From NCBI RefSeq assembly GCF_000003815.2, contig NC_049995.1, forward strand, positions 8,119,897-8,183,896: a DNA stretch of 64,000 nt, in the 5' to 3' direction. Below are positions 47,101-58,094 of this stretch, piece by piece (the stretch's first letter is position 1; each line of letters begins with the position of its first letter). The translations under genes and the position numbers were made by a program. The notes beneath the pieces are model-generated. The model was given only the letters and a program-made list of their open reading frames with translations, did no database searches and had not been told where the DNA came from. The DNA is from Branchiostoma floridae. Taxonomy: Eukaryota > Chordata > Leptocardii > Amphioxiformes > Branchiostomatidae.

Positions 47101-50100
47101 AGTCCAATGGTCAGTGTCCCTGACTCTTGACCAAGACAAGAGGTCTGGAGTTCAAATCTTCGTCTTATGACTGAATGTTAATTTCTATTTGTGTACCCAT
47201 GCATTGTACAAAATATGCAAGACATGGTGTAAAGACAACTTGGCAAACTGAACATATAGAGAATTGTGTCAAAATTTGTAGTTTTCCCCAACATCAAATT
47301 GACTGAACAAAACTGTAGCACTGTACAGCCTGAAAAATCGACTACACGCCCCCTTTTATATCACAGGTCGTTGCTCCCTTTGTCATGTGTCCTTGTGCGT
47401 GCCATTGCGCAAGATTGAATAGACAGATCTGCCAAAATGACTAACAATTTTACCAGTCGGAAAGCCTTGGGCAATGGTTCTGCATAATCAGTGTACACAA
47501 CCAGGTTTCCAAATACTTTCCTTCTTATTACTTAAATATTAGTTTCTTTAACTTTGTAGCTTATTGGTGAACAGAATTTTACACCTTAACACCGGTACTA
47601 CAAACAGTTAGCTATTTATTTAATTGTCAAATGCTTATGTAAAATTCAGAATGTAATACAGTGAAACCTGTCTATAGGGGTCACTCAAGGGACTGGCCAA
47701 ATTTGGCCCCTATGGGCAGGTGGCCCCTATAGGCAGTATGGCAAAAAAAGGTACATTTCACCACAAGCAATAAGTGACAAGGCATTCAGCTTCCACTGAC
47801 ATTTATTGACAATATTATTAAGGTTATACATTTAAACTAAATATGAGTTTAAAACAAACAGTTTAATGAAATACATTTGAATTACTACGACTGCTACAGC
47901 ACTGTAGCTGTTCCCTTATTTCTGTATAGTAAAATGTATGCCAATCATGACATTAACGATTTAGAGAGAAGACATACATGTACTCTACTATTATTAGACA
48001 CTGAGAATTAGAATCTGAGTCCGACACTAATCTGAGTCTTGCCGTTCTCGGAATCTGCCGAATTACCAACGTCAATGCGTGTCCCTCGGGAGTCGAAGCC
48101 TTCGACATCGTACGTCTGAGTCAAAACTGACAGACATTTGCTTGGTTCTCTTGTCTTTTATCCAGTTGGAATTGTCTGAACACGAAGTCAGCGCCGCCAT
48201 TTTCCTTTGTTCTTCGATCTCACTTTTTCTGAGCTTGGGTCACAGCGCGAGTCTCCGGCAACTTTGCCAATCGAATAGACAAATCTTGTAAATGCCGCTA
48301 GTTGCCGGCAAAAATTAGACGTTCAGTCACTACTGATGACAAGTTCATAATCATTTCTAAGCATCAAAACACCACAAAAACTTTCATTTGTTCACGAAGG
48401 CTTGGCTTGACTTGTCTGCATGTGCCATTATGCCGAGATGGTCACGTCGCAATAAAACTTTCTCTACGTAGGCTTATTTCTTTGACAAAAATCCAACTAA
48501 GTCTAGTTCTCGCATAAATAATGGTGATTTAATTGATTTTAATCATTTCTATACCATAATTACTGTATTTTATGCTATACATCAGAATTCTTGTTGTGAA
48601 ATTTTACCTTGGCAAAAATGGAGTCGTCCACTGACCCCAATTGAACTTGTTCATTTGCTGCAGCGACGCCATCTTGGAAAATCACGCAAATAAAATGCCG
48701 ATATTTTTGGCCCGCGGAATACGAAAATTAGACCAGCGTACATGGATTTCAAGAACATATAACATCAGATACATGAACGGATGGTCTACTTGTAAAATCT
48801 GTCCATATAGTCTTCCAGTCTGCACAGAAATGACGATGTAGAGAAGGGTACAGTGCAAAGAGTCTGGGGCGAGAAAAAACGCCAACAACTTGGGTGGAAA
48901 AACTTCGCATAAAATCACATAATTTTGTATGCTGTTTCTTTATTCAATGTTTCCTTCGTAAATCGTCCAAGTTGAGCCTACATTTTGCTGATATATTGCA
49001 GAAATTGAAAAAAAAAGTGAACCCCGCGTGGGTTTAGCGCGGCGTAACGCGGACGGCCAGGTGACCGCTATCGGCAGTGTTCGCATAGCGGCCGGACCGA
49101 AAATCGTCTGGCCGCGACCGCATTCGACAGGTGACCGCTATAGACTATTTCTTAATGCTTAGGTCAATGGGAAAAATCCAAGGGACCGACAAAAAGTGAC
49201 CGCAATGGCCAGGTGGCCCCTATACTCAGGTGACCCCTAAGGCAGGTTTCACTGTATGTATGTTTCTTCTTTTTATGTGCAATATCTGATTCGTTATGCC
49301 AAGCTTGTGTTCTTCTTGGTTATGAAATTGCAAGTAGTTAATTTATTTTTCTGTGATGCAACCGAAATCGCAAAAATTTTATCTGTAATTTGTAGGTGAA
49401 TAGTTTGAGCTCTGAAGTTCCTTTTAAAGGTAGACTACACATATTTTTGACTTGTAAACGGTAAATAATAAACTGAGATGCTTTCTCTTTAAAACTTTGA
49501 ACTGTGAAGGCTATCTCTGGTATACATATCAGTCTGCTATGGTAAGAGTCCCATTTAAAATGTCAACACCAAACATGCTTTCTTGTCATCATTTCTGGAT
49601 CGGCCATTTTAAAAACCCATTCATGTTCAATGACACGGAAATAAGTCATCTCCGGGGCATGACTGACAGAAATGTAAAGTTATTATCCTTGCATAGCGTT
49701 GCATAATAATGAGATGTGCACATTGTTGAACATTTGAATGTGATCGTGTAGGAATGTATGAACCTGTGTATAGGAATGTGTGCGTGTTTGTTGTCAATTT
49801 TTAAGTTTATGACAAATTCCTCATTAGTCAATGAATTTTAGACATCCAGGTAGATAATTGTCCGTCACATATTGTCGTAAGAGCCACTAAAGAAACATAA
49901 AATTAGTGGATGCTATCTTGATTTTCTGAATCTGAAAGAATTTATCCAGTTGATTCATTGTTAGAAAATAAAACTGTATCTAGGGATTAATGGACACGGG
50001 TTTCAAATTGAGGCACTTTAAGTCTTTATGTTATTGCAGCTTGAAACTACTGTCTTTCGACTTGACGATCCCAAAATCGATCCCCATTTTTAAACACAAT

Positions 50101-53100
50101 GGATATAGGTTACCAGCCTTGTCAAAACAAGGCGGCAGGCGGCGATTTTAGCCACCTACTTACATTTTTCCAGCCGGCTACTTTGGGGTAGAATTTAAAA
50201 AAATAAAAGTTTAAATCCAGTGCTCCCAGTTACAAAATCCCCCAGCAATTTGTTTTGATAAACCTCTGGCAGTTTTCTGATAGTTGGCCCCCGGTTAGGG
50301 GTCTTAGCGGGGAACCTATGCCAAATTTTTTTGAAATTCAGGATTTTTTTGTTAATTCAAAGTTTAAAGATAACAATAAAAGTTACCCAAAATACACCCC
50401 CAAACCATATTTAGGGGTCTAAATTCAAAAATTTTCCCAGGCCCCCCAGACCCCCCCTACGGGAAGGGGGGACACCCCACTCCCGTACCCACCCCCCGCT
50501 CGCCACTTCGTGGCTCGCCGCAAGCCGCTATGCGCCTTGCCTGCTACTTTCATATATTAGCCCCCTACTCTAAAAGTTTGTGACAAGGCTGGGTTACCCA
50601 ACGGATAAAGGTGACCTAACGTTATATACCTCAGGATTACTAATACTGCATTGGTACATCTCTTTGAATTACTGTTAATTCATATATTTTTTGTATTAAT
50701 TTATGGGATCTGGTGTAGTTATTAGAGTTAATGTTATATTTAGGAGAATGCATTGGTTTGGAAATTCGACGTTTCTCTCTCATATTGCCCCACAAGATTT
50801 TCCCTGACAAGGCCACTAACATGGTTGCTTGGCGTCGGGGAAACTCTGGTCCCTTGGGCTGTACTTCAAACACGAGCAGACGGAGTTTGGCGTTTTGCCA
50901 AGTGTATCACGCAGTAGGAAAATGTCTGCCTGCCAGCGCCTCATTTGCATTGGACGTATTCCAATCGGTCTGCCTGTGTGGGTTTTGAAAATAGGGTGGG
51001 CCATTTTCCGCTGCGTCTTTTTTTGGATGCCGCGAAATTTCTAGCGCTGAAAGAGATGTTAAAGGTGGATGTGGGAAGATGGATACAGTTTTGGTGTTTT
51101 GCTCATTTTCTTACCAACAATGACTTGGACTGTTCCATTTTTGGATGTGGATAGGGGTGGTAGGATGTTCCTTTTGAAATGAATTAGGATGGCCAAAAAT
51201 CCAGTCGCTTTCAATGATTAGTAAATGAAAGGTATTGGAGGAAGAGAGATCACAATAGTAAGTTGATACATCAAAAGTTCAAGTTGAATTCATTTTTATA
51301 CAGAAAAGAAACATGCAAAGCAAATTGTACAACTAAGTGTGAACAAGGGTCATTCTCCAATTGTCATAAAAATCTAATTATCTAATCGACCAATCAATGC
51401 CTTTGTCTATAAAAAGACTGACACTAGAACAATCTAAAGTTGACTATAACCTTCATAGCCATAGAAGCTTCTTACCAAAATCAAACTATAAAAAAAACAC
51501 AGTATGAACTGTAAAAAAAAGATCTTGACACATTTATTTGCTGTCTGACCCTGTCGTATATGTAGGTGGCCCTGAACCACATATTTGTGCCTACGTGTGC
51601 GTTTTGTTCGTTGCTTAGTCCTTGCTGGACGCTGTTACCTTCGACCTACGGTCACAGGAAGTGGGCAGTCTCCAGAACAAATATTTACACACGATATAAA
51701 GTCCGCCTAAACGCATGATGGTGACCTAACGTCCTCCAATCGGATGGCAGCGTTCTCTAGGTAAAGGGGGGTTTGCCAAAGGTGGGGTTGTGTGTGGCGT
51801 CTGATGTACTGTAAATTTGTTTAAAGTTTGCTCGACTCAAATTTCATAGCACAGTGAAAATCTTAGCATTTGTGGTATTTTTGAGCTCTTTGTTGCAACA
51901 ATTGCAATAGTAGTATGGAAAATTCATTGTATATTTGCTTGTAGGTGATTGAGAAAAGAAATCAAACTTAAAGATGCGGCAAAAGTTTCAGACTTTACAG
52001 TACATAGGTCAGCTTGTACCCTAAGGTCATCGACCTTGTGGCATTTGCTTACTGGGCTTGTCCATATTTGATAAGGGCCAGAATCCAGGTGAAAGATCAT
52101 TAGGGCCTGTAGTGACATGTAAAATTTATTGTAGGTCTTAGAAGTCAGGAAAATGCATGAAAGCTGAATATTATTGTGTGGCTTAGACTCTGAGTTAGAG
52201 TTTGGTCCTGAAGACATTCTAAATAGGAAAGCATAGAACATGCAATTTGATACAAGAAATCTACGAGTTATGCAGTCAAAACTTGTCATGCTTGTGATGC
52301 TTGTCATGTGACTTAACAGGCTAAGATCCTTCCCAAGTTCCTATGCTGTAAAAAAATCCTTATGGAAACCCTGCAGGAGTATTTTACAAGTGAAGCAATC
52401 CAAAGGCCAGATTTCAAAAAGTAGGACTCTGGGAGACTGGAATTACATATTGCCTCTTGCGTAACTTGCAAGTTTGTCACAGTGAGTCAGATCTCTGGTT
52501 CGTCAGCAAGTTTTATTTATGAAGCTATTTTAGCCCACCCCTCCCAAATGTGTCGGTGTGAAAAGGCCATGTTATATATAGGAAGACATGTGAGTGACTG
52601 ACATGCGCGTTATGTCACTGTGTACTGATGACTACTCCGACGGATGTAGCTAAAGAGTGACATACATTGTAGGCTAAAGAAAGGGACACAGTCAGTTTTT
52701 GGCCATGTACAAAAATAAGCAAAGTTTATCAATTAGTTTTGGGGTTAAGTCTAGAATAGAACCTAAGATATGTTACAAACTATTATTTATTAGTATTTTT
52801 ACAATAATTTCAATTCCATGAGGCCAACATTGCTGTGTTTTTTAAAACTTTGGTGCACTTTTTGTCAGTAAATCTGGAAGGGTTTCAAAGCATTTATATA
52901 TAAGGGAGTGAAGTTTGTCATTTCAGATTACCTTGTTTGATTACGAAGTTTTTCACTCTTTGCTATGTGGGAATGAAGAGTTGCTTTTCTTTCTTGTTTT
53001 TAAATGTGTCTCTTTTCTTTCTTGTCATTAAATGTGTCTCTTTTCTTTCTTGTTTTTCCTGCAGAACTCAGCTGAAACTCGAGAGTCTGGAGGACACGTA

Positions 53101-53536
53101 CCTCCTGCAGGACCCTCGCGACGACCGGCTCAACGACAAGCACGGCTGTCCCGCGTACGTCAGCCCCGAGATCCTCAGCACGCAGGGGAGCTACTCAGGA
53201 AAGGCGGCCGACGTCTGGAGCCTCGGAGTCATGCTGTACACCATGCTCGTGGGGCGATACCCGTTCCACGACACCGAACCCCAGGCGCTGTTCACCAAGA
53301 TCCGCCGCGGGATTTTCACGGTCCCGGAGGGGATATCGTCGAAGGCGAAGTGTCTGATTCGCAGCTTGCTGCGACGAGAACCGTCGGAGAGAATGACCGC
53401 GAGAGAAGCGTTAGAGCATCCGTGGTTCAAGGCTAACTTCCCCATTAGTGTAAGCGGGAAGGCGGAGCCGAAAGTACCTGACCAGATTGTTCCTGATTGG
53501 TGTATGGAGGAGGATGAAGCCTCCTTATTCAGCTGA
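37908..53536 (+). CDS. TRIB: Tribbles pseudokinase, 337 aa (3 coding exons)
   Basis: Exons 37,908-38,156, 42,981-43,273 and 53,065-53,536 give a 1,014-nt frame. The product is a scaffold that links substrates to the COP1 ubiquitin ligase and to MAPK kinases. Residues 1-50 are a Pro/Ser-rich N-terminus; the pseudokinase domain spans about 52-302. The glycine-rich loop is lost, Lys83 of VCK is kept, the HRD motif is LRDLK (166-170), and DFG is replaced by SLE (188-190), a family hallmark. The APE region (YVSPEI) and [11 protein letters not shown] are intact. AxEHPWF (296-302) corresponds to the MEK-binding motif and DQIVPDW (320-326) to the COP1-binding motif. It is probably the single pre-duplication orthologue of TRIB1/2/3. 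NSMCE2 lies downstream, as in human. Confidence 0.95.
38157..42980. other. TRIB intron 1 (4.8 kb)
   Basis: No exon or complete mobile element recognised. At 42,270-42,420 a CG-richer stretch contains ATGCAAATGAGG (octamer, about 42,319), a possible regulatory block. Confidence 0.5.
42981..43273 (+). CDS. TRIB: TRIB exon 2
   Basis: Acceptor TTCCGCGCAG, donor GTAAGT, phase 0 in, phase 2 out. Contains the Tribbles-specific stretch [17 protein letters not shown], then [12 protein letters not shown] and the catalytic-loop remnant [12 protein letters not shown]. Strong GC bias compared with the flanking intron. Confidence 0.96.
43325..43517. repeat. Strong foldback in TRIB intron 2
   Basis: Three direct copies of an ACTGCAAAATACTGCAGTCTT unit are followed by inverted copies (CTGCAGTATTTTGC). 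The outermost arms ACACCTGTTTTGTAAAAAGC and GCTTTTAACAAAACAAGTGT pair over about 40 bp with few mismatches. It begins some 50 nt after the exon 2 donor, so the pre-mRNA would fold into a hairpin there. Confidence 0.85.
43885..44102. mobile_element. 'TTTATCCGCGGGGTAACC' foldback MITE in TRIB intron 2
   Basis: GGTTCACCTTTATCTGTGGG at left, TTACCCCACGGATAAAGGTG and AACTAGTGTTAC at right; a central palindrome of the GTTTCAAA/TTTGAAAC type. Both termini are present. Confidence 0.88.
44370..44480. promoter_or_regulatory. Candidate CRE-containing element in TRIB intron 2
   Basis: A non-repetitive, CG-richer stretch with a perfect TGACGTCA at 44,398-44,405, embedded in otherwise AT-rich intron. Motif evidence only. 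Confidence 0.25.
44770..44804. promoter_or_regulatory. Inverted pair of octamer motifs with homeodomain core
   Basis: ATGCAAAT (44,770-44,777) and ATTTGCAT (44,787-44,794) face each other with a 9-bp gap, followed by a CAATTAG homeodomain-type core. It resembles a POU-factor binding site but could also be a remnant of a palindromic repeat. Confidence 0.3.
45180..45543. mobile_element. AGGGTTCTAGCCAGG-family DNA element
   Basis: CAGGGTTCTAGCCAGG at the left and CTAGCTAGAACCCTG at the right are inverted ends. The inside repeats TTAGCATAGTGG/TTAGCGTAGTGGCC. Flanks on both sides are homologous to the uninterrupted stretch 45,648-45,712, so the element inserted into one copy of a local duplication. 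Related copies: 23,335, 46,049, 60,416 and 62,459. Confidence 0.75.
46049..46229. mobile_element. AGGGTTCTAGCCAGG-family element, short copy
   Basis: Left CAGGGTTAGTGCATTTTTAG, right CCTGGCTAGAACCCTTA, with internal GGACCACTACGCTA strings as in the neighbouring copy at 45,180-45,543. Confidence 0.6.
46230..47658. other. TRIB intron 2, nothing coding seen
   Basis: At about 47,095-47,170 a tRNA-like string (TAGTCCAATGGTCAGTGTCC, then GGTCTGGAGTTCAAATCTTC) looks like the head of a SINE. There is no acceptor stem, so it is not a tRNA gene. The remainder is unremarkable. Confidence 0.4.
47659..49254. mobile_element. Pogo/Tigger-like DNA transposon, 1.6 kb, non-autonomous
   Basis: Terminal inverted repeats CAGTGAAACCTGTCTATAGG (left) and ...CTAAGGCAGGTTTCACTG (right) are bounded by TA on each side, the target of Tc1/mariner and pogo elements. 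CAGTGAAACC termini are characteristic of the pogo/Tigger branch. Sub-terminal blocks repeat GTGGCCCCTATA and GTGACCGCTAT. No transposase frame is seen, so it is internally rearranged or deleted. It lies in TRIB intron 2. Confidence 0.85.
49255..49963. other. TRIB intron 2, nothing coding seen
   Basis: AT-rich, no exon or repeat family recognised. Confidence 0.4.
49964..50625. mobile_element. 'TTTATCCGCGGGGTAACC' MITE split by a later insertion
   Basis: The left part (to 50,113) ends ...ATGGATATAGGTTAC and the right part resumes at 50,592 with GGTTACCCAACGGATAAAGG, so the right arm is split within its own end sequence. The left terminus is truncated. Confidence 0.85.
50114..50591. mobile_element. 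Nested 478-bp DNA element with 11-bp inverted ends
   Basis: CAGCCTTGTCA (50,114-50,124) and TGACAAGGCTG (50,581-50,591) are perfect inverted repeats. GGTTAC is duplicated at both sides (50,108-50,113 and 50,592-50,597), a 6-bp target-site duplication inside the older MITE. The interior is C-rich (runs of CCCCCC) and has no coding capacity. It is the younger of the two elements. Confidence 0.88.
50730..51060. other. CG-richer unique block in TRIB intron 2
   Basis: Stands out from its AT-rich surroundings by base composition and lacks repeat signatures. It contains ATTTGCAT (about 50,943) within CCTCATTTGCATTGG. The reading frames on both strands show no domain. It may be a cis-regulatory block. 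Confidence 0.3.
51061..53064. other. TRIB intron 2, right end
   Basis: AT-rich intron; a TTTTCTTTCTTG-type pyrimidine repeat at 52,985-53,055 forms an extended polypyrimidine tract before exon 3. No gene seen. Confidence 0.45.
53065..53536 (+). CDS. TRIB: TRIB exon 3
   Basis: Acceptor TTTTCCTGCAG; the first base completes a Lys codon. Encodes LESLEDTYL (SLE in place of DFG), [55 protein letters not shown] and the DQIVPDW tail, then TGA. Very GC-rich compared with the intron. Confidence 0.97.
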
Positions 53537-55982
53537 CTCAGATTCGAAGCTAGAAAATTGCACACCGAAGGTAGTTTCACATTCAGAGCCGTAATGGGCA
53601 TTCATTCACTTTTAAGTTTTTTTTCTTTCAAGTCAAGGAGAAAGCAGTCGCTTCTGTAAAGCAAAAAAAGGATATAGTAGCAGTGAACATGTTCTCTTGG
53701 TTATTTGAACACAACTTCAGCAGGTTCGAAAACTCACAAGCCAACTGATCAAATTTTACTTTTTTTTCTACTTCAGGTCTACTTTACAGTCTCAGAGGGT
53801 TGCTATAACTGCCATCATTTTAAACGTAAATTATTGAATTTGAGTCATAAACATTTCATTTTATTTTTAAGAAAATTGAAATCGAAATAATCTAATTAAT
53901 TTATAAAGCCGATGCGGCCAATTCCTGAAAAAGTATAAGGGGGGTGACGAAAAATGTAGAGGATTGACGTGACAAACAGCTTATTCCCACTGCCAAGTGA
54001 AATAAGATGTAACAAAATCATGTATAGTTTGTACCAAAACGTAAAAACGTTGTGTATTTACCTGTGAAATCTGTGAAATAACGACAGACAATATCGGCTT
54101 GTAAAATGCACAGAAATGTTCAAACTACAGCAAGGGTACAAACTTCCCAACGACATGAGCCATTAACCATTTATTTGTATTAGGTTGGGAACATACCACT
54201 CAAGCCTAGAGGGGTGACCAGCTTTTGACAATGCAAGCAAACTTGACAAGGCAATACAAAGGCTTAACACTTGAGGACCACAATATCAATTTTAAGAACA
54301 AACACCCCTGTTACATATCAAGAGTGGCATGTTCTGCCCATTGCTTTTGTGTTATGGAACCTTAAACCATTCTTATAGGAAGGGGTGTTATTACAACTGA
54401 CAACCTCTCTACACTATGTGTAAGAATTTTAAGGCAAATGGTTGTCCCCATTTTCTGTCCATTCTTGGATGGGTTTACAACTTTGGAAGTAAAAACAGCT
54501 ACTTGTGCAAGGAAATTAGTCAAAAGATGTCCCAATTTTGCCAGCCAGCAAAAACATAAAAAAAGAACAGAAAACCTCAACATATGTGCCCCCCTCCTTC
54601 TATAGTCGAAACAGCTTTTTCTTCTGAAGGCTATACCTGGTGCCCCCCTCCCACACATCGCATTCTTGTACTGAAGACAAGAGATGGGGGAGGGGGGCAG
54701 GTTACACTACTAGTATATGGAAGATTGTACAGTTACTTGTCAGCACAAATATTGTGTGATGTGAACAGCAAGAAGTTACATGTCAACCTGCAACAATAGA
54801 TGTACAAAATATGACAGATTTTTTAAATTGTATTCCGCAATGCTGGACTGTGCACTGTGATTTGGGCGAAAGAAGGACAATTTTTAAGTGTTACTGTATC
54901 ATTGGTGACACCCTAAAAGAGAAACAAAGTATCAGCAAAATTTATGGATCCTTTTTTTCTTGTTGCATCTCGCAAAAAGTTGTTCCCCTCAAATAAAGTT
55001 GTCCATTGAATACCTCTGAACCACATTGTGCAATCCAGCAGTTTAGCCATGTGAAACAAATGCCACTTGACTGTGAAGTGCTATCCAGCTGCGGTGTCTG
55101 CTAGCCGTCGTGCTTGCCCTACCCAGTTGAACAGGGAAGGGCTGACCACGGCAGGCTAGCAAGCAGTTCAGCCTGCTGCTCTAATGCGAAATTGTACAGT
55201 GATGTAACTGTGTGACTTGGGATGTACAGCTTGTTTATAAGGACTTTTTCACCGGTGAACCGTCCAGTCTTCAGCAGGAAAAAAAGAAACTGCTTCTGCC
55301 CTGTTTTGGTCATATTCAAACTACCTCTATGGATCGACTAGCAATAAGATCCTGAAGAAAATTTGACCAAGGTAAAAATATAAGATTTCCTCATTTCTTG
55401 TAGAATTGGAGGAAACTTCAAAAGTGTGTTTTTCTGAGAAACATATTGAAACATGAGGTTCTAAGGCTGTAAGGACAAAACCCGGTGAAATGGTCTGGTC
55501 ACACTTTTCCTACTCAGTATAAAATCCTGTCCCTTCTATCATGAATGTAAATGTGATACCGTACCTCCTTGCAAATGTACAAAAACATCCAAACTTTCCG
55601 TTTTCTGTGCCAAACGCTTTGTTTGTTACTGCCAGAAAACCTTTGTGGGTACGAATATGTCAATCGTCAGTCGCTATGAAAAGCGACTTTTGATTTCAGG
55701 GTAACAGCCCCTATAAACTAGTGATATGACCTAAAAGAGATATCGTTTCTGTGCAAAAGAAAATGGACTGTAACAGTTGAAAAGTGGGTTAATTGGATGC
55801 AGAGGTTTGTAGGTATAAGTGGCAGCTTTGTGTAAAAAATGTGAATTTTATGTAAAGGTTATTTTTCTTTTATACAAGCCACTGTACATTGAAAACATGT
55901 TGACCGAGAAATTGTACATTTGCAATGGATGAATGCAGTGAGCAGTTGTGAAAGTTGACCTGTGCAAGGTTTGGTGGCGTGG
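53537..55982 (+). other. Probable TRIB 3' UTR (about 2.4 kb)
   Basis: AT-rich, no further exon. AATAAA strings at 54,992-54,997 and 55,983-55,988 suggest short and long forms. Two C-runs with a common CCCCCCTCC core occur at 54,590-54,655. Confidence 0.45.
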
Positions 55983-55988
55983 AATAAA
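55983..55988 (+). terminator. TRIB: Likely TRIB polyadenylation signal AATAAA
   Basis: AATAAA followed within about 30 nt by TTTGTGGTGTTTTT, a good GU/U-rich downstream element. It is the best 3'-end candidate after the TRIB stop. Confidence 0.5.
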
Positions 55989-57083
55989 ACATGAAAAAAG
56001 GATGATCTTTGTGGTGTTTTTACTGTTTGCTTCTCACATTTGCAATAGAAGAATGATTAGGACAAGAATGGAAGTAAAAAATCATTACATTTTAGAAAGT
56101 CATTAAAATTAGTATGCTGAATAGTAACTGGTAAGGTAGCAACGTTAGGCAGTAACGTTATCCAACCTATCGTTTTAGTTGTTAGTCTCTTTCGCAATCA
56201 CACCTAACAGTACATAGACTCGGTGGGCTGCTGATGGAAAAAATTAGTCATGGTAGTTGTCAGTGGTGGTCAAAAAGCGCCACCTTTTATCGAGTTGTAG
56301 TACTGCAGTAAACTCTGGATGCGTGATTTAAAATAATGATTATGTTATCATTCAACGGTTATGGCGCTGAATGATGTATTAAACTCAGAAAAATAACGTA
56401 TATGCATGTTTCAGTTGATTTCTAAGACAAAACAAAATCGTAAGGGTATAAATTAACAGTATAGGAGGAAATAATGCTTTTTTCAGTATTTTATAGACGC
56501 AACAACAAAATCTGAAAATATTTGTTCTCTCAGAGGTTTCATAACTTACCAACTCATAAGTTATAATTTAGATGGTAGATTAGTTGTACTTTTTATGTGT
56601 TTAGTAAAAACATTGTGGCTCAAACACGCACAGACGCCGGAAACTGCAACATCACGGTCTCACAGCGTCACCTAGCGATTACTATTTCAACTGCAGTGTC
56701 ATAATCTGCTAGTCTCGTTTGTTCTCGTGAGATAGACATGGTAGTGATTTTACCGCGAAAGTATATCATAGCAAGATTAATCAGGCTAAATATGTTAACG
56801 TCTAACAGAGCTGTTTGGAAAGCCTGTTTGGAACATCTTGGAAGCAGCTCGCAATATTCAAATCAATGCGAAGTGTAAATGTATGTCTGTGTTGGCACCC
56901 AACATCATCTAAGCTGCCTGGGTTTGCCATGTATTGCATGATATCGGCAATTTCAATGAATCTAACGGTAATTTTATATAACGGACTTGACCTTCCTATC
57001 CATGTATGTTTCATCGGACACCGTGCATGAGCGCCCTCTTACGGTTTGCCTCATAAGTGCAACAAAAGCTGATCTCGTAAAAA
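55989..57083. other. TRIB-NSMCE2 spacer
   Basis: About 1.1 kb, AT-rich with no gene. The two genes are close neighbours in the same orientation. Confidence 0.45.
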
Positions 57084-57105
57084 CTCGCGAGATGCCGCCA
57101 TTTTG
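57084..57105 (+). promoter_or_regulatory. NSMCE2: Candidate NSMCE2 housekeeping promoter motifs
   Basis: CTCGCGAGAT, a match to the TCTCGCGAGA promoter palindrome, is directly followed by GCCGCCATTTTG, a YY1-type initiator-proximal site. Both are known motifs of broadly expressed TATA-less genes. They lie 0.8 kb before the ATG, so a non-coding first exon is implied, probably spliced to an acceptor shortly before 57,893. Confidence 0.45.
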
Positions 57106-57892
57106 CCGCGAAATTCAGTGCTCTGGCTTGGGAAAGTCACAACTTCCCGAAATCATAAATTTTCTACCGTTTTCTGTGTTTCTGTGAACAGATTGAGTGT
57201 CTTGAGGGTCATTCTATCTTCATAACTTTCTCAAGATCACACAGGACCTTTGGGGCAGCAGAGTGAGCGCCATAGAGAGAGAAATCGGCAAAAAAACAAA
57301 GGTAAACTTGTGCTTGTTTTTTGCAGGAAATAATTTTTGGCCCCCTACCAGCTTTTATGCAACTGCAGTGGTTTCCTTTGTCACAGCTTTGCAATCTTTC
57401 TTGTGGGTGATACTAGTAATTACCTTTTTTTTCATTCAATCTTTATAGTGGTCATAGTTATAAGAGGTGGCCTGTGTGTCTTTTCTCTGCAAGTAATAGA
57501 AGGCATAAATAATTTATGATTGTCAAGCATAATTGTCATAAATTGAATTCTGCAGCATTTAAAATGCTTGATTATATCTATAATATTACTGTTTCAAAGT
57601 ATGTTAAGGCTACTCAGGGGTTTTGACTTACTAGTACATAGCTTCCTTTACCGAATGGCATGCCACTGGAACACAGTTACTAAATGAACTTGTTTTTCTC
57701 TCAGTTGTATAGTTTGCAATGTACATATTATGTTTTGTATGTATGTAATGTTGTGCGTGTATTCATGTATTTTATGTAGACCACTGGCAGAATAACCGGC
57801 AGCATAATGTTGTAATAGCTAAAAGTGGATCTGAATAAAGTCAAAGTACATGTTATTGTGTTTCTTATTTTTCTTATGCATCATAAAGTGTC

Positions 57893-58094
57893 ATGTCTGA
57901 TGAGCACCAAGAATTCATCATAACTTGTGATGTGCTATCCCCCATGCAGACCCTCATCAGTATGGCGGTGAGCGCGGCCCACTTCCGTAACCTGGACGTT
58001 TCTCTGAACAGTCTGAAGGAATACAGTAAAAAATATGTCCTGACCGGGATGGAGTTTGCCTCTGAGGTTGCGCTGGATGTGCAGGAGATGTCTG
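57893..58094 (+). CDS. NSMCE2: NSMCE2 exon 1 (first coding)
   Basis: Starts at the first ATG after an in-frame stop. The donor is weak: G|GTTGGT rather than GTRAGT. It is preferred because it gives phase 1, which exon 2 needs (G+CC = Ala). The C-terminal part GMEFASEVALDVQEM matches the start of the human helical region. Confidence 0.8.

Noticed and set aside
47095-47170. tRNA gene
   Set aside because: Only degenerate box A/B-like strings; no cloverleaf could be drawn. Treated as a SINE head fragment.
51924-52307. A 127-codon minus-strand frame in TRIB intron 2
   Set aside because: No recognisable motif and no splice context; consistent with chance in AT-rich intron.
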